This document shows, one piece after another, positions 1-10,756 of a stretch of 64,000 nt of DNA. The stretch is from Nilaparvata lugens (Eukaryota; Arthropoda; Insecta; Hemiptera; Delphacidae). A program made the position numbers and the translations under genes. Position 1 is the stretch's first letter; each line of letters starts with the position of its first letter. The DNA lies in the NCBI RefSeq assembly GCF_014356525.2, contig NC_052504.1, positions 60,623,637-60,687,636 of the forward strand, read 5' to 3'. The notes beneath the pieces are model-generated. The model searched no databases. It saw nothing but the letters and a program-made list of their open reading frames with translations, and had not been told where the DNA came from.

Positions 1-170
1 TACGGTCCTTCAAAGTTTACATGTAATCATTATGGGACAAGATTTGTGAGCTGGCCACACACAGAAATAGAAATCAGCTGTTATAATCATTGCGTCATCC
101 AATAGCCGTCGATAGATCTCTTCTCTATTTTTTTTTCTTTCTACTGATTCACAAAATTGTAATCTCTATG
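1..170 (-). repeat. Dispersed repeat end (inverted copy at 51799-51968)
   Basis: By eye this is a roughly 90% match, in inverted orientation, to 51799-51968. Both share the outer end TACGGTCCTTCAAAGTTTAC and the inner segment ending in ACAAAATTGTAATCTCTAT. The window begins inside or exactly at the repeat end, so its outer border is unknown. No coding capacity is seen. Confidence 0.7.
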
Positions 171-229
171 CTCTCTATCTGCGTGTATATTGTAATCTGC
201 ATAATATAAGTAATTCCAGGGCATTTATA

Positions 230-357
230 TAAAAATTGATGTCTGTTTGTTTGTAAGTTTGCTTGTTCCCTATAGACTTAAAAACTAGTCATATATAAAA
301 ATAAATGTCTGTTTGTGTGTTTGTTTGTTCCCTATAGACTTAAAACTACTTGGCATG
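230..357. repeat. Tandem pair of about 66 bp units
   Basis: Two diverged copies of a unit that starts near TATAAAAAT and contains TGTCTGTTTGT and TTCCCTATAGACTTAAAA. The start resembles the 5' region of insect Helitron-like repeats. A separate terminal-inverted-repeat element is inserted immediately after the second copy. Confidence 0.55.
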
Positions 358-1414
358 TGCCCGGTTGCAGAGTCGACAAATAACGTCACCCATAGTTAAC
401 AGCGCGGACTCAACTATTTAACAGGCCAATTTCGTTGCAGAGACGTTCTGTTAGCTATTGCTCTGCCGATAGGTAACAGCGCGCCAACAAACAGGTTTTT
501 CCGTAGCAGAGACGAAAACCCTACAGGCAGATGACGTCATCTTAGGCTACCAATAACTAAATTTGCTCTTAATTTAAATGCCCAAAATCGTGCTTATAAA
601 TCCACTATACATTCGCGCCAAGTGTATTTAAAGGTTATGTTGACCTGTTTGCATGTTTTAAAAGACAGACGAAAATGATCATACATAATAGTTGATAACA
701 TTATAATAACTTCAACTATTTGAAACTGTTCACAAAGTGTAAATAAACTGAATAAAATATCATTGACTATTCGAGTAGCTTGGACGAAGATGTAATACAA
801 TTTTTAATACTTAATTTAAATAATCAATTATTATTAATTTCAATAATAAGCACCGCATGCCTCTTGTAAACTGGCTGCTTTGCTGCCAAGATATATCAAA
901 ATGCCAGAAGGCAATGGAATAATTCTGGTAAAAAAAATTTTTTTAATTAATTTTATACAATAATAAATACACCAGTCACTTATTTCACTTCTAACTCTAA
1001 TTTTATTTCACTTAATTCATTCATTTAGCTATCAAAAAATCAAACTGAAATAAAATTAAATTGAATCAAACTGAAAATAATTATAAATTAGTCTGCAGTT
1101 TACGATCTTGATTCGTAACCTCCAAGCAGTTTTGTGATAAACAAGCGCCATGTTGTGACGTCATCCGACTGGAGGTTTGGAAGAACTGTTCACAGTGATT
1201 CTCTCTCCGTTGCCAATACATTGTGTTGAATAGAAGCATACCACGTAAAAAGTGGTATGAGCAGCAGTGTGAATTATGTGTGTGCCTTATCAGAGCCATA
1301 GCTAGCAGGGGTCTGGCAAACGACTCTGCAACGAACATTTATTTATGGGCGAGTTGTTAACTAATGGCTCTGTTAACTATGGGTGACTTTATGTAGCGAC
1401 TCTGCAACCGGGCA
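358..1414. mobile_element. Non-autonomous DNA transposon with about 45 bp TIRs
   Basis: The ends are inverted repeats: TGCCCGGTTGCAGAGTCG opens the left end and its complement closes the right end (CGACTCTGCAACCGGGCA). Similarity extends about 45 bp inward to a CACCCATAGTTAACAG segment. ATG lies directly outside both ends (355-357 and 1415-1417) and may be a 3 bp target duplication. Degenerate GTTGCAGAGACG motifs recur inside the left end. No transposase reading frame is present. The superfamily is uncertain. Confidence 0.7.
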
Positions 1415-1602
1415 ATGGTATGGGGATATGTTGTGTGAATATTGGGGATGGTTTCTGACCAAAAATTTCAATAGGGGGACTAATAATTTATTAATAAATT
1501 TTACAGACCCATGTTTTGGAATTGCCAAAACATAATAATGATGAAATGATAATGCCAAAAGATGATAATGTTTCAAGATCACAAAAATTAGCCCCCTTTT
1601 TC

Positions 1603-1680
1603 CAAGCCTGAATAGCCGAGTGCATAGAGCTTCTGATTCTGATGCTATAGGTTGCAGGTTCAAATCCCGTCAGTCAACTT
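1603..1680 (+). repeat. tRNA-like sequence, possible SINE head
   Basis: An A-box-like TAGCCGAGTGCATAGAGC (near 1612-1630) is followed about 30 bases later by a perfect B-box consensus GGTTCAAATCC (1657-1667). This is the internal RNA polymerase III promoter layout of tRNAs. The A box resembles the Leu/Ser type. The flanks do not form a complete acceptor stem, so this is more likely a tRNA-derived SINE head or a tRNA relic than a working tRNA. Confidence 0.5.
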
Positions 1681-2318
1681 TTTTTGCTCCAAATTTTCTA
1701 CTGTTTAAAAGTTTTATTTTACAATATTTTCGGTTGGACTTCTATAAAAACTCATTCCCGTATGTTCTGTGTTTGACCTGCGAAAAAAATAATACACATG
1801 CAAAGAAAAATGAGTAAAGAAAGTGTTATTGATTTTAGAAACATTCAATGTGTGAAGAAAAATTTTATTAACGATTCAACAGAGAAAATAAATTTTTTCA
1901 TGTATTAATTACCTAATAGTATTTAAAAGTTTATAAAGTGATAGAATTGCAATTGATATTATTGAAAGTCGCCGTTACACAAGGTTGGTTTTGGAACAGC
2001 TATATCTAATAATTGAATTTAATTTAATTTCCTGGACCATCTATTGACAATCAACAACTATAAAAACATTAAATTCATCTTTGAAACACTGATTTAACCT
2101 ACCTATTTTTTAACTCAACACTGTTCTGATAGATATTACTACCAATTGATTAAGAAGAATATGTTTCCGGAATAATAAATGCTGTATGACTGAGCACATA
2201 GGAAGTCCGTATTGAGATGTAAATGAAAATATGGATTGTCAGATAAATTTCACCAAATAAAGTCAAGTGTGACTTGAGATACATTGACTTTTTGTCGGTA
2301 CGAAGTTCGCCGGGTAAG
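1681..2318. other. AT-rich non-coding stretch
   Basis: No gene recognised. A piece around 1980-2030 (AACAGCTATATCTAATA) resembles part of the repeat family found at 45.4, 49.4 and 51.0 kb. The stretch ends at a Helitron-type 3' terminus. Confidence 0.5.
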
Positions 2319-2322
2319 CTAG
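2296..2322 (+). mobile_element. Helitron-type 3' terminus
   Basis: A short self-complementary core (CGAAGTTCG) is followed after a few bases by CTAG then T, the Helitron 3' signature (hairpin, then CTRR, inserted before T). The string ACGAAGTTCGCCGGGT...CTAGT resembles known insect Helitron ends. The matching 5' end may be near 200-230, but I could not fix it. Confidence 0.5.
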
Positions 2323-2689
2323 TTCCTTATAAAATTGCATTTTAGAACTGACTTCAAAAAAATTTATTTCTTGCTTTGCCACTGTCTTGGTGCATTTTTT
2401 AATTTGATTGAAGCTTAAGAGCAATAAAAATCATATACATCCTCTAGATACATTAGTTATTGAAAATATTTTTATGAATTTGATTAAGAAACATTGCTTT
2501 GAAAAAAATAATAATAATATTAACAACAATATCATAGTAATAATAAAGTTGAAAGGTTCTATGTTACATAGGTACCGTAGAGATTTCAAATATCTGATAA
2601 AACTGCAGAGACAGAAGATTCTATGTGAAGAGCTTTCCACATTTTCTCGAAATTATTTCTCAAATTGTAGTACTGTATTGATTTTGTTT

Positions 2690-3670
2690 TTATCTTGATT
2701 GGGAAGATATCTGTTACATTATACCATAAAAAATTACAAAATATGGTAAGTTTGGGTGCAAACCAGGCTGAGCTTGTATTGAAAACTTTGAACATCGATA
2801 TCTCCATAGAAACGAAAATACAAGAACCTTATGGAACTCAAGCGACGAAATGGCCCTGCACTTGAAGCACAAGCAGCTTCCACAAAAAAAGAATCACATT
2901 TGCGAAAAGCTGAATCTGCTAGACACAAATCACTGAAGCTCAGGAAGCTCAGAAGCTGTTGAAAATGACTCCACTCATCTGCAGTTTGCTTTGATTTACA
3001 AAAAATGCTGCCCTCTCCTGTCCTTTCATGTTCAAAAGTCTATTAGTCACGTCAACTTTGAACATACAATTTTTATATTCACAATGTTAGAACTGGAATT
3101 TCAAACATGTTCATGTGGAATGAGTCTCATGCTGCTAGGAGCTGTGAGAAGATGCTGTCCTGTCTCTTAAAGTTTGTGAAAGTCAAATTTCGGCTTTACT
3201 TACAACACAAATTGAAAAAGTAGACCACAAATACTTGTTATTCCTGTAATGATTGTGATCGAAACTTTGGCATCATTGAAAAAGCTTGAACGAGCTGTGG
3301 GACAGGAATATTCGTTCCTGAGCATTGAATTGACATCGTAGCAATACCCTCTAAAAGATTCATGGCTAATAACATGGAGAACCATGATTTTATTTCTCTA
3401 AACACCCTTGAAAAATGTTACTTCCCAAATGTAAAAGGAATCCGGATCCTAATACTCTGTTCAATGAGGAAACCTTCAATCAAGACATGGCATTCTCAAC
3501 CTATGACATGACACCGAAGGGGAAAGAAAACCAAAATCCACAACTACCATAAGAGCTAAGTTCCAAAGCAAATACTCCGGATATAAAAGTATTAAGTATA
3601 AAGATTTGCACGAGCTAATTCAGTTAATTCCGCCTATGTATCATTCAATCTACTAAAGACTGAGAGTTCA
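2690..3670 (+). pseudogene. DUF7869-like transposase-type gene relic, copy A
   Basis: A decayed coding region with many stops and frameshifts, but successive translated motifs keep family order: FAFDLQKMLPSPVL (near 2985-3030), RQL-TYNFYIHNV (near 3050-3085), MFMWNESHAARSCEKMLSC (near 3108-3165), CDRNFGIIEKA (near 3250-3290), FMANNMENHDFIS and finally YKDLHELIQLIPPMYHS (near 3595-3650). This order is that of an insect family annotated with a DUF7869/DDE-like domain (FDLQK...YMWNE...GGQNRN...CDRDFGIIEK). The GGQNRN block is missing, apparently by deletion. Family assignment is from memory of the motif pattern. It is certainly non-functional. Confidence 0.6.
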
Positions 3671-3839
3671 GCGAGTTCGCCATCAGCCACAAAGAAGAGC
3701 ATGTCAGTCAAACACATTAGAAGTTGAAGATGATGAGTCAATGTTCCTTCTATTCCTAATCTAGATTTTTGCAAACCATCACTTGTCACCACAAATTCTG
3801 GAACAACTCAAGAAGGTGAGAAGTGTTTCTTTCAAAAAA

Positions 3840-3935
3840 GGATACAAATTAGTTTGGTCGAGGGAGGGGAAGATTTTCGTACGTAAAGATGAAAGCCATT
3901 CGACAATTACGATCCGTCTTAAGGAGGATTTAAAC
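3840..3935 (+). pseudogene. LINE ORF1 C-terminal fragment
   Basis: A short open stretch reads YKLVWSREGKIFVRKDES and then ITIRLKEDL. It closely resembles the C-terminal ORF1 segment of insect LINEs, and the same pattern (FVWVKSGKIFVRRD) is present in this window at 24019-24276 on the other strand. No adjoining endonuclease or RT remains. Confidence 0.55.
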
Positions 3936-4099
3936 CCTCTATAGCCTAAACATTGCTTGATAACTTTTAGTCTTTATTCTCATATCATATGCCTTTTGAG
4001 GACTTTGATAACGATTATAAAACGACTTTCGATGTGGCAAACGAAATCTTTATAATGCCTTACCTGATAATATGAAGCGGCTGGAGTCGGAAAGATTCA

Positions 4100-4191
4100 A
4101 AATGGGATTGAAGAGGGAGCTGGTGAAGCATTGCTCCTATTCCATTTCCAATAGTAGAAATGCTTCACCAGCTCCCTCTTCAATCCCATTT
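4100..4191. repeat. Perfect 33 bp hairpin with 26 nt loop
   Basis: 4100-4132 (AAATGGGATTGAAGAGGGAG...) pairs without mismatch with 4159-4191; the loop is 4133-4158. No larger element is evident around it. Either strand would fold into a short-hairpin RNA if transcribed. Confidence 0.85.
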
Positions 4192-4619
4192 CCGAATTCC
4201 ACGATCACTTTGCCGGCACCACAGAATCGACAAGTCTAACGACTCGTTATTAATTCGTTTAATTAGGAAACTGGATTTTAGTAGAAACTGACAAATCCTT
4301 ATACCCCTTCCACAGGAGGTCACTAGATGAAATATATTAAACTATAACTAAACTATGAATTGATGGATGTAAGTTATATCCCAAAATCGGAATAAAAATC
4401 TTTCAAATGCTCTTTTGTCTTACAGTGAAGATGAGAAGGTACAAATACAACAAAAATGCCTAGTTATGTGACACACCCAGATGGAAGTAGATAGTGTTCA
4501 CTCCCTCATTGAACGAAAATTGAAAAATTAATCAATTCATCAACCAGTGAGGACTAAGGATTACCAGAGGCAAGATGTAAACCAGAGCCAGGGTCAAAGA
4601 ACTGAGTTTTGATTTTACT

Positions 4620-4911
4620 GAGAATTATGGAGCTAAGAATTCATTCCTCTACTATAATATGAGACCAGGAAAAAACCCTGATCCAGAAGTAACAAATATT
4701 CGAGGTATCAAATACAATAATGAAAAAATGTATACAGAAACAAATTTTGATGAAGATTTCAAAACTATTCCCCGCCGTTCTAGAAAACCACTTTTCCACA
4801 AATGTTCAATTCACCTTTAAAAAATTCCAAGAAGAAAATGGAAAATTCTGGGGCTTAAGAGAGTGTTTTGACTGTCATCTCTTCTATGACCAACTGCTGC
4901 CGTATGATTAG
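4620..4911 (+). pseudogene. DUF7869-like relic, C-terminal fragment B
   Basis: Translation gives GAKNSFLYYNMRPGKNPDP, then VTNIRGIKYNN, then FKKFQEENGKFWGLRECF and CHLFYDQLLPYD followed by a stop. This looks like the C-terminal end of the same transposase-type family (pattern: KKF-DLQ-L...P..CH-FYDQLP). It may belong to copy A, with the LINE fragment and hairpin inserted between, or to a separate copy. Confidence 0.5.
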
Positions 4912-5539
4912 AATTCAGATAGATTATTATTGATCAGAGAAAAAAAAACAGAATCAAGAACTTCATTGCTAACTATTATTTATTTTCTATTACATAATTT
5001 TTAATTGAATAAAAAAAATCTATAACATCTTTGTTTTTATCTATTTTATTCCATTGAGTATTTTACTCATGTTAGCTATTTATCAACAGTAATTGTTAAT
5101 GTGATAACTGGTATGTTCAGGGTTTTATTGTAGGCTAGTAAAATCTTGTAAGTCACTAAATATACATATAATTTTTCAAACTTCTTTTAACATTAATTTG
5201 ACCTTTTCAAATTATTATCACTGATAAAATTGACAAAGAAGTGATTATTCAATTTTACAGTAAGTTTTTTGAGCCTGCTGAAAAATGATAAGATTTTGAC
5301 TTAAGTACGAGGAACCACTTTTAGACTATTCTATTCGAATCACACTGATGAAAATGGGTAATTATAGAGAGAAAACGCAAAACAACAAACCTCCAGATGG
5401 TAGAGAAAAACAATGCAATCAAATTAAAATATCACCAGTAGTCAAAAAAGTATAATTGAACATATCAACATGTTTCCTGCTTATGAAAGCCACTATTCAA
5501 GGAATAGAACTGTTAAAAATATTTAAATCAAGATTTGAC

Positions 5540-6770
5540 AATATCTAAAATGTACAGATTGTAAAGAATATTGCAAAGAGTGTTATGAGGTAATTGCTAA
5601 TGAGGGAACCTACAGAAAAATCTTTGTAGAAGAGATCAACTTGTCATTTTACAAACTGAAAAATAACACGTGACAGTTTCAATACTAAAGACTAGTCATT
5701 CAGAGAAAGAGAAAGCGAACTACCAAGGCACGAGATTCACATATGGCTGAAACTTTTAATTTGGAAAAAAGAAACACAAAGACAGATCCTTGACTGATTC
5801 AGAGTATGGTTTTATGAGCTTTGATTTGGAATAATGTCTTCCAACCCCTTACTTAAAAAAAATAATGTTTCCTTTTATAAACTATCCTTATGGACTTTTA
5901 ATTGAACATTCTATTCTATAATTGAAAAGAAAAACACCATTGTGCTATTTTTTGTGAGACGAAACAATTTCACAGAGAGGAAGTGCTGAAATCGCTTCAA
6001 GCATACGCACCATCTGTTGGATTTGCCTGAAAATGTGAGAGAAGTCTCTAGAGCGATTCCTGCACTGATAAAAGACTTAAATATTCAAGTTGCTGTAATG
6101 TTTTTGATGTTTTTAGAAGCTGACATTGCCAAGAAACCTTCCCAATTAAAAATAATCAATCAGAAATTGTTACAACCAGGACACACTCACCTAGAAGCTG
6201 ACAATATCAATGCAACTACAGTAGAAATAAAATAATAGAACTGCTATGAAAATTGATTTACCAAGAGACTGGGCGAATTTGATCAGTTCCATTTCCCAAA
6301 AGCAACTAATTAAAGTTGTCTAGATGGACCAAAATTCATTACTTAACTTCAAATCATTGTTCTCAAGAAAATTCATTCATAGAATGGTAAACAACAGTCA
6401 AGAAAACGTTCCGTGTTTGAAAATCAAATGGCAACCATACAGAAGAGATAAACCAGATAAAGTATTCTATGAACTTTCATTTGAAGATGAAGAAGATGAA
6501 CCATTTAAAGTACTGGAAATATCTCGTAAGAAAACCCGTCATTGTAGTAATAATGTGATACCTTTTCCTGCAATATACTCTTGACCTCTAACATTAAGAA
6601 CGAAAAGTGAATGAACTCATCTCCGTTCTTCCTCATATTTATTCCTCCAGTAGAATTTTTAATGAGAAATAGATGGTAAATGGTGATGGCGAGATAAGGC
6701 TTCCAAGAGACAATGACGATGATAATAATGAAATGGACATTGACTGAATAAAAATTTCAGATGATCAAAA
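5540..6770 (+). pseudogene. DUF7869-like transposase-type gene relic, copy C
   Basis: A more continuous relic. In order: CTDCKEYCKECYE, YRKIFVEEINLSFYKLK (near 5610-5665), SFDLE-CLPTPYLKK (near 5815-5860), LPENVREVS (6017), a degraded GGQNRN position just before NIQVAVMFLMFLEADIAKK, then QLKIINQKLLQPGHTHLEAD (to about 6205). The next open stretch (6324-6584) has CLKIKWQPYRRDKPDK. The GHTHLEAD type differs from the CDRNFGIIEK type of copy A, so this is a second subfamily. Two open segments (72 and 86 codons) survive; the rest has stops and shifts. Confidence 0.6.
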
Positions 6771-7002
6771 CTTTATTTGGATTTGATACTTGACTCAACA
6801 AGCGTTCAAACAGTTCCTAAGCATTTTTTCCACAGTTTTCTTGACAATGTTTTTTCTTTCAATAAATCTAGTTTGTTCAGCAACTTCATTCAGTCATCTA
6901 CTGAACAAACTCCTCAAACATTTCCAATATTAGAAGTAAAATAGAGCCAATGTCACCCTTTGACTCATTTGCCTACATGAAAGAACAACCAATGGTTGGC
7001 TT

Positions 7003-7235
7003 TTAGGAGACAAGTAGACGTGAGCCATACCCGTCTACTTGTCTCCTTTCTGAGGAGGTGACAACTAGTCGGGGGGACAACCTGTCGTGAGGGTGCCAGG
7101 TGTCAAATTGTCGTTTACGATCATGACTAGTTGGCACCTTTGGTCCAGTAGATGTCAAGTAGTCGGAGGAACAACTTGACGGCAACGGTATATTTTTACG
7201 AGGGTACAAGTAGTAGTCTACGGTCACGACAACCT
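7003..7235. repeat. Degenerate minisatellite, copy 1
   Basis: Built from variants of a roughly 13-14 bp word, TGTCAAGTAGTCGG / TGACAACTAGTCGG / TGTCAAATTGTCG, in both orientations. About 200 bp of it is repeated in the same orientation at 8163-8372 with few differences by eye. Reading frames here are by-products of the repeat. Confidence 0.8.
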
Positions 7236-7515
7236 ACCCCCTCGACTCCACTCCACAAGAAATCACCATTTACTATCATATGCCCAGGAATTCTAGAAAT
7301 AATTTCTTTCCTTCAATATTTTCAGTGATAGATATGGCAACACGCTACTCTTCTTAATAATCATACTCATAAAATTTGTTTGAACAGTGTCTGTGAGTGA
7401 AGAAGACAGACACAACTTGAAGATTCTCATTGGCCTTCTTATGGTCTGATTGCAATCTGAGCGCAAGTGTATATAAATAATTATTTATCCTCATCTTAAT
7501 TACCAGACTTCATGT

Positions 7516-7712
7516 AAAGCTGCGTACAGATATACGCGCCTCCAAACCGCTCCACCCTCGTTCCGCCATCGCTCCGCCCCCGCTCTGCACTCCAACCGAT
7601 CATGAACGTTACGGGAGATGTTAGCTCTTCTCGAGTTCCACTCTTGCTCCCCGGTCGATCATCAATCGCTCTGCTCGAGTGATGTTCGGTTGCGGAGCAG
7701 AGCGAAAGTCTC
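7516..7712. repeat. GC-rich inverted-repeat element, MITE-like
   Basis: The left end AGCTGCGTACAGATATACGC and the complement of the right end AGGTGCGTAGAGACTTTCGC match at the first dozen positions. The interior is unusually C-rich (repeated CGCTCC words) against the AT-rich surroundings. A target duplication is not obvious. Confidence 0.45.
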
Positions 7713-7819
7713 TACGCACCTCAATACGTCAGTTGATAACCAGACTGATAGCTTCATCTGCCATATCATTGATGGATGAAAATTTGACTGCCCAAGCATT
7801 AGGCTCAATTTACTCGTAA

Positions 7820-8040
7820 ACGGTGCGTCTGACGGGAAAATATGACTGAACAAAATGTGTTTAGAATTGTTTTCTACATCTGGTCCAGTCATCAAAAGGG
7901 CGTATTATTCATTTTTTCAGTTTTCAACAAACTCGAAAAAATTTGTCCTAAAAATAGCAAAGACGGCGAATATCTACCAAACCGTGCGTTTGACGGGAAA
8001 ATGTTACTGAAACAAAAGTGCTTAGAATTCAATTCTAAAT
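7820..8040. repeat. Short direct repeats
   Basis: GGTGCGTCTGACGGGAAAAT (7820-7839) and CGTGCGTTTGACGGGAAAAT (7982-8001) are each followed by a similar segment ending in TTAGAATT, giving a diverged tandem pair with a period near 160 bp. Confidence 0.55.
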
Positions 8041-8082
8041 CAGAAACAGTAGTAAAAATTGCTTGACCCTCCTCCCTAAGCC

Positions 8083-8425
8083 GCGGGGGTGTAAGTTGTG
8101 CCAACTGGTGCTCTGTAGGTGACAAGTAGTCGGGTGAAACCTTGACGCCAGCGAGCAAGGTGTCATGTAGACTTGAGCCATACCCGTCTACTTGTCTTCT
8201 TTCTAAGGAGGTGACAACTAGTCGGGGGGACACCATGACGCGAGGGTGCGAGGTGTCAAGTTGTCGTTTACGGTCATGACTAGTTGGCACCTTTGGTCCA
8301 GTAGATGTCAAGTAGTCGGAGGAACAACTTGACGGCAATGGTATATTTTTACGAGGGTACAAGTAGTCGCCTACTGGCCAAAATGACCAGGTGTCAAGTA
8401 GTCGGGGTGACAACTAGACGGCTAC
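8083..8425. repeat. Degenerate minisatellite, copy 2
   Basis: The longer copy of the 7003-7235 repeat, with extra units at both edges (GACAAGTAGTCGGG and TGTCAAGTAGTCGGG). A 173-codon minus-strand open frame crosses it, but its protein is a translation of the repeat and is not a gene. Confidence 0.8.
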
Positions 8426-8429
8426 CCCC

Positions 8430-8510
8430 ATGGCTAAGGAAAGTATTGATTTTTAAAAAAATGTAAGGTACCCCAATTCATGTTTTCTATAAGTTTCAAA
8501 TTTTCTCCAA
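8430..8510. repeat. Fragment of the AGTATTG/AAGGTACCCC repeat family
   Basis: GGCTAAGGAAAGTATTG followed by AAGGTACCCCAATT matches the beginning of the family seen at 51.7, 52.1 and 59.5 kb. Confidence 0.5.
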
Positions 8511-8966
8511 ATTCCATTGAAAGCTACAATATATTTTCTTCGCCAAACAATTATTGTTTGAGAATAAGGACTTGATTGAAGAGAGACCTTACTAATAATA
8601 CTATTATTTTACAACTATTTTGGGTTTATAATGCAACATCCCTATCCTCCCAGATGAATAATTATGGCCTAATTGACGAATTAAATTAGAGAAAATTCCG
8701 CCACGGGCGCTTCCAATGTTTTTGAAATCCCCCTATCTAAGTCCTCATAGCGAATAGGAATATAATATACGTGTTAACATTTTTATCTAGGGAGAGCACC
8801 TTTTCGAATACAAAATTCTATGATTCTATGACAGTGACGAGACTGTATCAATTTTATTAATCCTGTTTAAAAGCTATTTTTGTTTGTATGATGGATCTAA
8901 AAAACGATTATAACGATCTTGATTGAATTTGGATTATAAATATCTCTTTTAAAAGAATTTTCAATT

Positions 8967-8995
8967 CCCGTAGCAAAGCACGGGTGCCCTGCTAG
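8967..8995 (+). mobile_element. Helitron-type 3' terminus
   Basis: CCCGTAGCAAAGCACGGG forms a hairpin (CCCGT/ACGGG), followed by TGCCCTG and then CTAG before T. That is the classical Helitron end layout. The 5' boundary was not found. Confidence 0.6.
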
Positions 8996-9984
8996 TAGGA
9001 ATATGAAATATCTCAACTAAATTATTTAAAAAACAACTGGCAAAATTATACTGCAGACAAAGAGATTATTTTCCTATTTTTTCAATATTTTTCCACCAAG
9101 TGGGTAAATATGCTGGCAATAATCGAAAGCATATTATTCTCGCAACTGAACTCACCAAATCGACTAGAAATGGTTGTCCCACTCTCTCAACTTATCAAAG
9201 AAAAACATGGAAAAATGGAGATCTGTAAACTTTCTACTTAGAAATAACAACAAAATGTAAGATTGTAACACTTGAATAAAACTATTAGTTCAGGCTTCAA
9301 TAATTAGAACTTGGGAGATTATAAATCTCAAAAGATTCTATTACAATTTCTGATGAATATTTATGATTCTTGAATGGATTTGCAGATGTTTGAATTTAGA
9401 AGTACGAAACCCATCGCAGTGTTGTTCTTTACAAGCAAAGGAAATCACTTATTTATTTATTTTTTGAATTCATTTTCAATTAATATAGATTTTATCATTT
9501 CAAGACAAAATATGTAACTTTCACATAGTGTCGAATCATCTGAATATTTAAGCCTTACTCCATACTAAGTTGAGTAGTACAGTGGAACCTAGTTTATCCA
9601 GATCAAGTGTCGAATATCTGGAATATCTAGAACAAATGTCTGTATTATCAGTCCAAAATCAAGGACAAAATATTATTTTGAACAGAAATATTCTTTAGGC
9701 ACAAAGGAGTTGTGGCTAGTTATAGACTGATTGCTTAAACATTTTTTGAGTTGAAGGAAGGATGAAATATATTTCATTACTGGATATTTAATTAACAACA
9801 TAGCTTTATGTTCCGGTTAGTCTGGATAAACTTGGTTACACTGTAGTACATAGAACAACTTGACCTATATAAATTAGCTTATAATATTTCAATGAAAATT
9901 ATTGAAGTAATAGCCAATAGTAGAGCATAGAGCTACACATTTTCTAAGATCACTTCATCACAGTACCTTCATCAAGTCGGAATC
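8996..9984. other. AT-rich stretch downstream of WDR18
   Basis: No gene or clear element recognised. It should contain the WDR18 3' untranslated region and polyadenylation site on the minus strand. Confidence 0.4.
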
Positions 9985-10209
9985 TCAATTTTCTTGTCTC
10001 TTCCGTATAAGATGGTCAATGCTGAATTTATACAACTTCTCGTTGATGTCTCGAAGTCTGCTGATTTCAAGTTTCATGTCCTCCAAATGAGAATTGTCAG
10101 CAATATCTTCAAACGTAGAACTTCTTGAATGTTTGTCAGAAAATGATTTTTCCTTTGTCCACTTGGAGCTGATGTCATGATCTGTACATATTTCCATGCA
10201 GTATTCATT
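9985..10209 (-). CDS. WDR18: WDR18 terminal coding exon (C-terminal helix)
   Basis: 74 codons plus a TGA stop; acceptor GACAG before 10209. The end, LKLEISRLRDINEKLYKFS-type sequence (MKLEISRLRDINEKLYKFS here), matches the human C-terminal coiled-coil segment DEVRNLRKINRDLFDFS. This helix is the conserved C-terminal feature of WDR18. With the other four exons it gives 411 residues; human WDR18 has 432. I found no convincing poly(A) signal close to the stop. An AATAAA-type string in the right orientation occurs near 9450 (TTATTTATTTATT on the plus strand), but its use is a guess. Confidence 0.88.
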   Translation of the reverse strand, partial: NEYCMEICTDHDISSKWTKEKSFSDKHSRSSTFEDIADNSHLEDMKLEISRLRDINEKLYKFSIDHLIRKRQEN

Positions 10210-10434
10210 CTGTCAATTCGAAATATAAATTACATTAAAATTTTTAAATATTTAAATTTATCGCTAAATTAGTTATGAAAGTTCTAATTAGAAAACAAAC
10301 CCTGCTACAGTCCCCGTTCTGTAGCTGAGATGTAGAGAGATAATTTAATTTATTTTTAAAGAAAAAGTCATGATAATATGTCTATTTGCTGAATTTCTGC
10401 AGAGCGTTAAACATACGCCTGCATCTACTATGCT

Positions 10435-10667
10435 AATGGTGGCCACTAACAACAGGGCAAGTGTGTCGAACTTGAGTGAACGGACATGTCTTCGAACAAG
10501 AAAAAACTGAAACAGAGCAGCGAAGAAAAAATAAAAGACAAAAAATTGAAGATACAAAAACATAACCCCTAAAAAGTTTCTTCGAATACTTTCACTGTGA
10601 TTGCACAACAATGTAATGTGATTACACACATGTTCAACACACTTGTCCTGCCGTTAGTAGCCACCAT
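10435..10667. repeat. Inverted-repeat element (GTGGCCACTAAC family)
   Basis: Left arm ATGGTGGCCACTAAC...GGGCAAGTGTG (10435-10467) and right arm CACACTTGTCCTGCCGTTAG...CCACCAT (10638-10667) are inverted copies. The interior shares an A-rich segment with 15745-16055 (both read TACAAAAAC then TAACCTC or TAACCCC). Confidence 0.65.
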
Positions 10668-10756
10668 AAACATGTGCATATTATGTGCTTGCTAGACCAG
10701 TAGAAGAAGGGCAAGGATGAAGAAAGCTCTGTAAGACTGTTAGAAGCTTCCTTCAT

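Noticed and set aside
7892..8413. 173-codon open frame on the minus strand
   Set aside because: It lies on the minisatellite and its protein repeats the same words as the smaller frame at 7003-7227. No domain.
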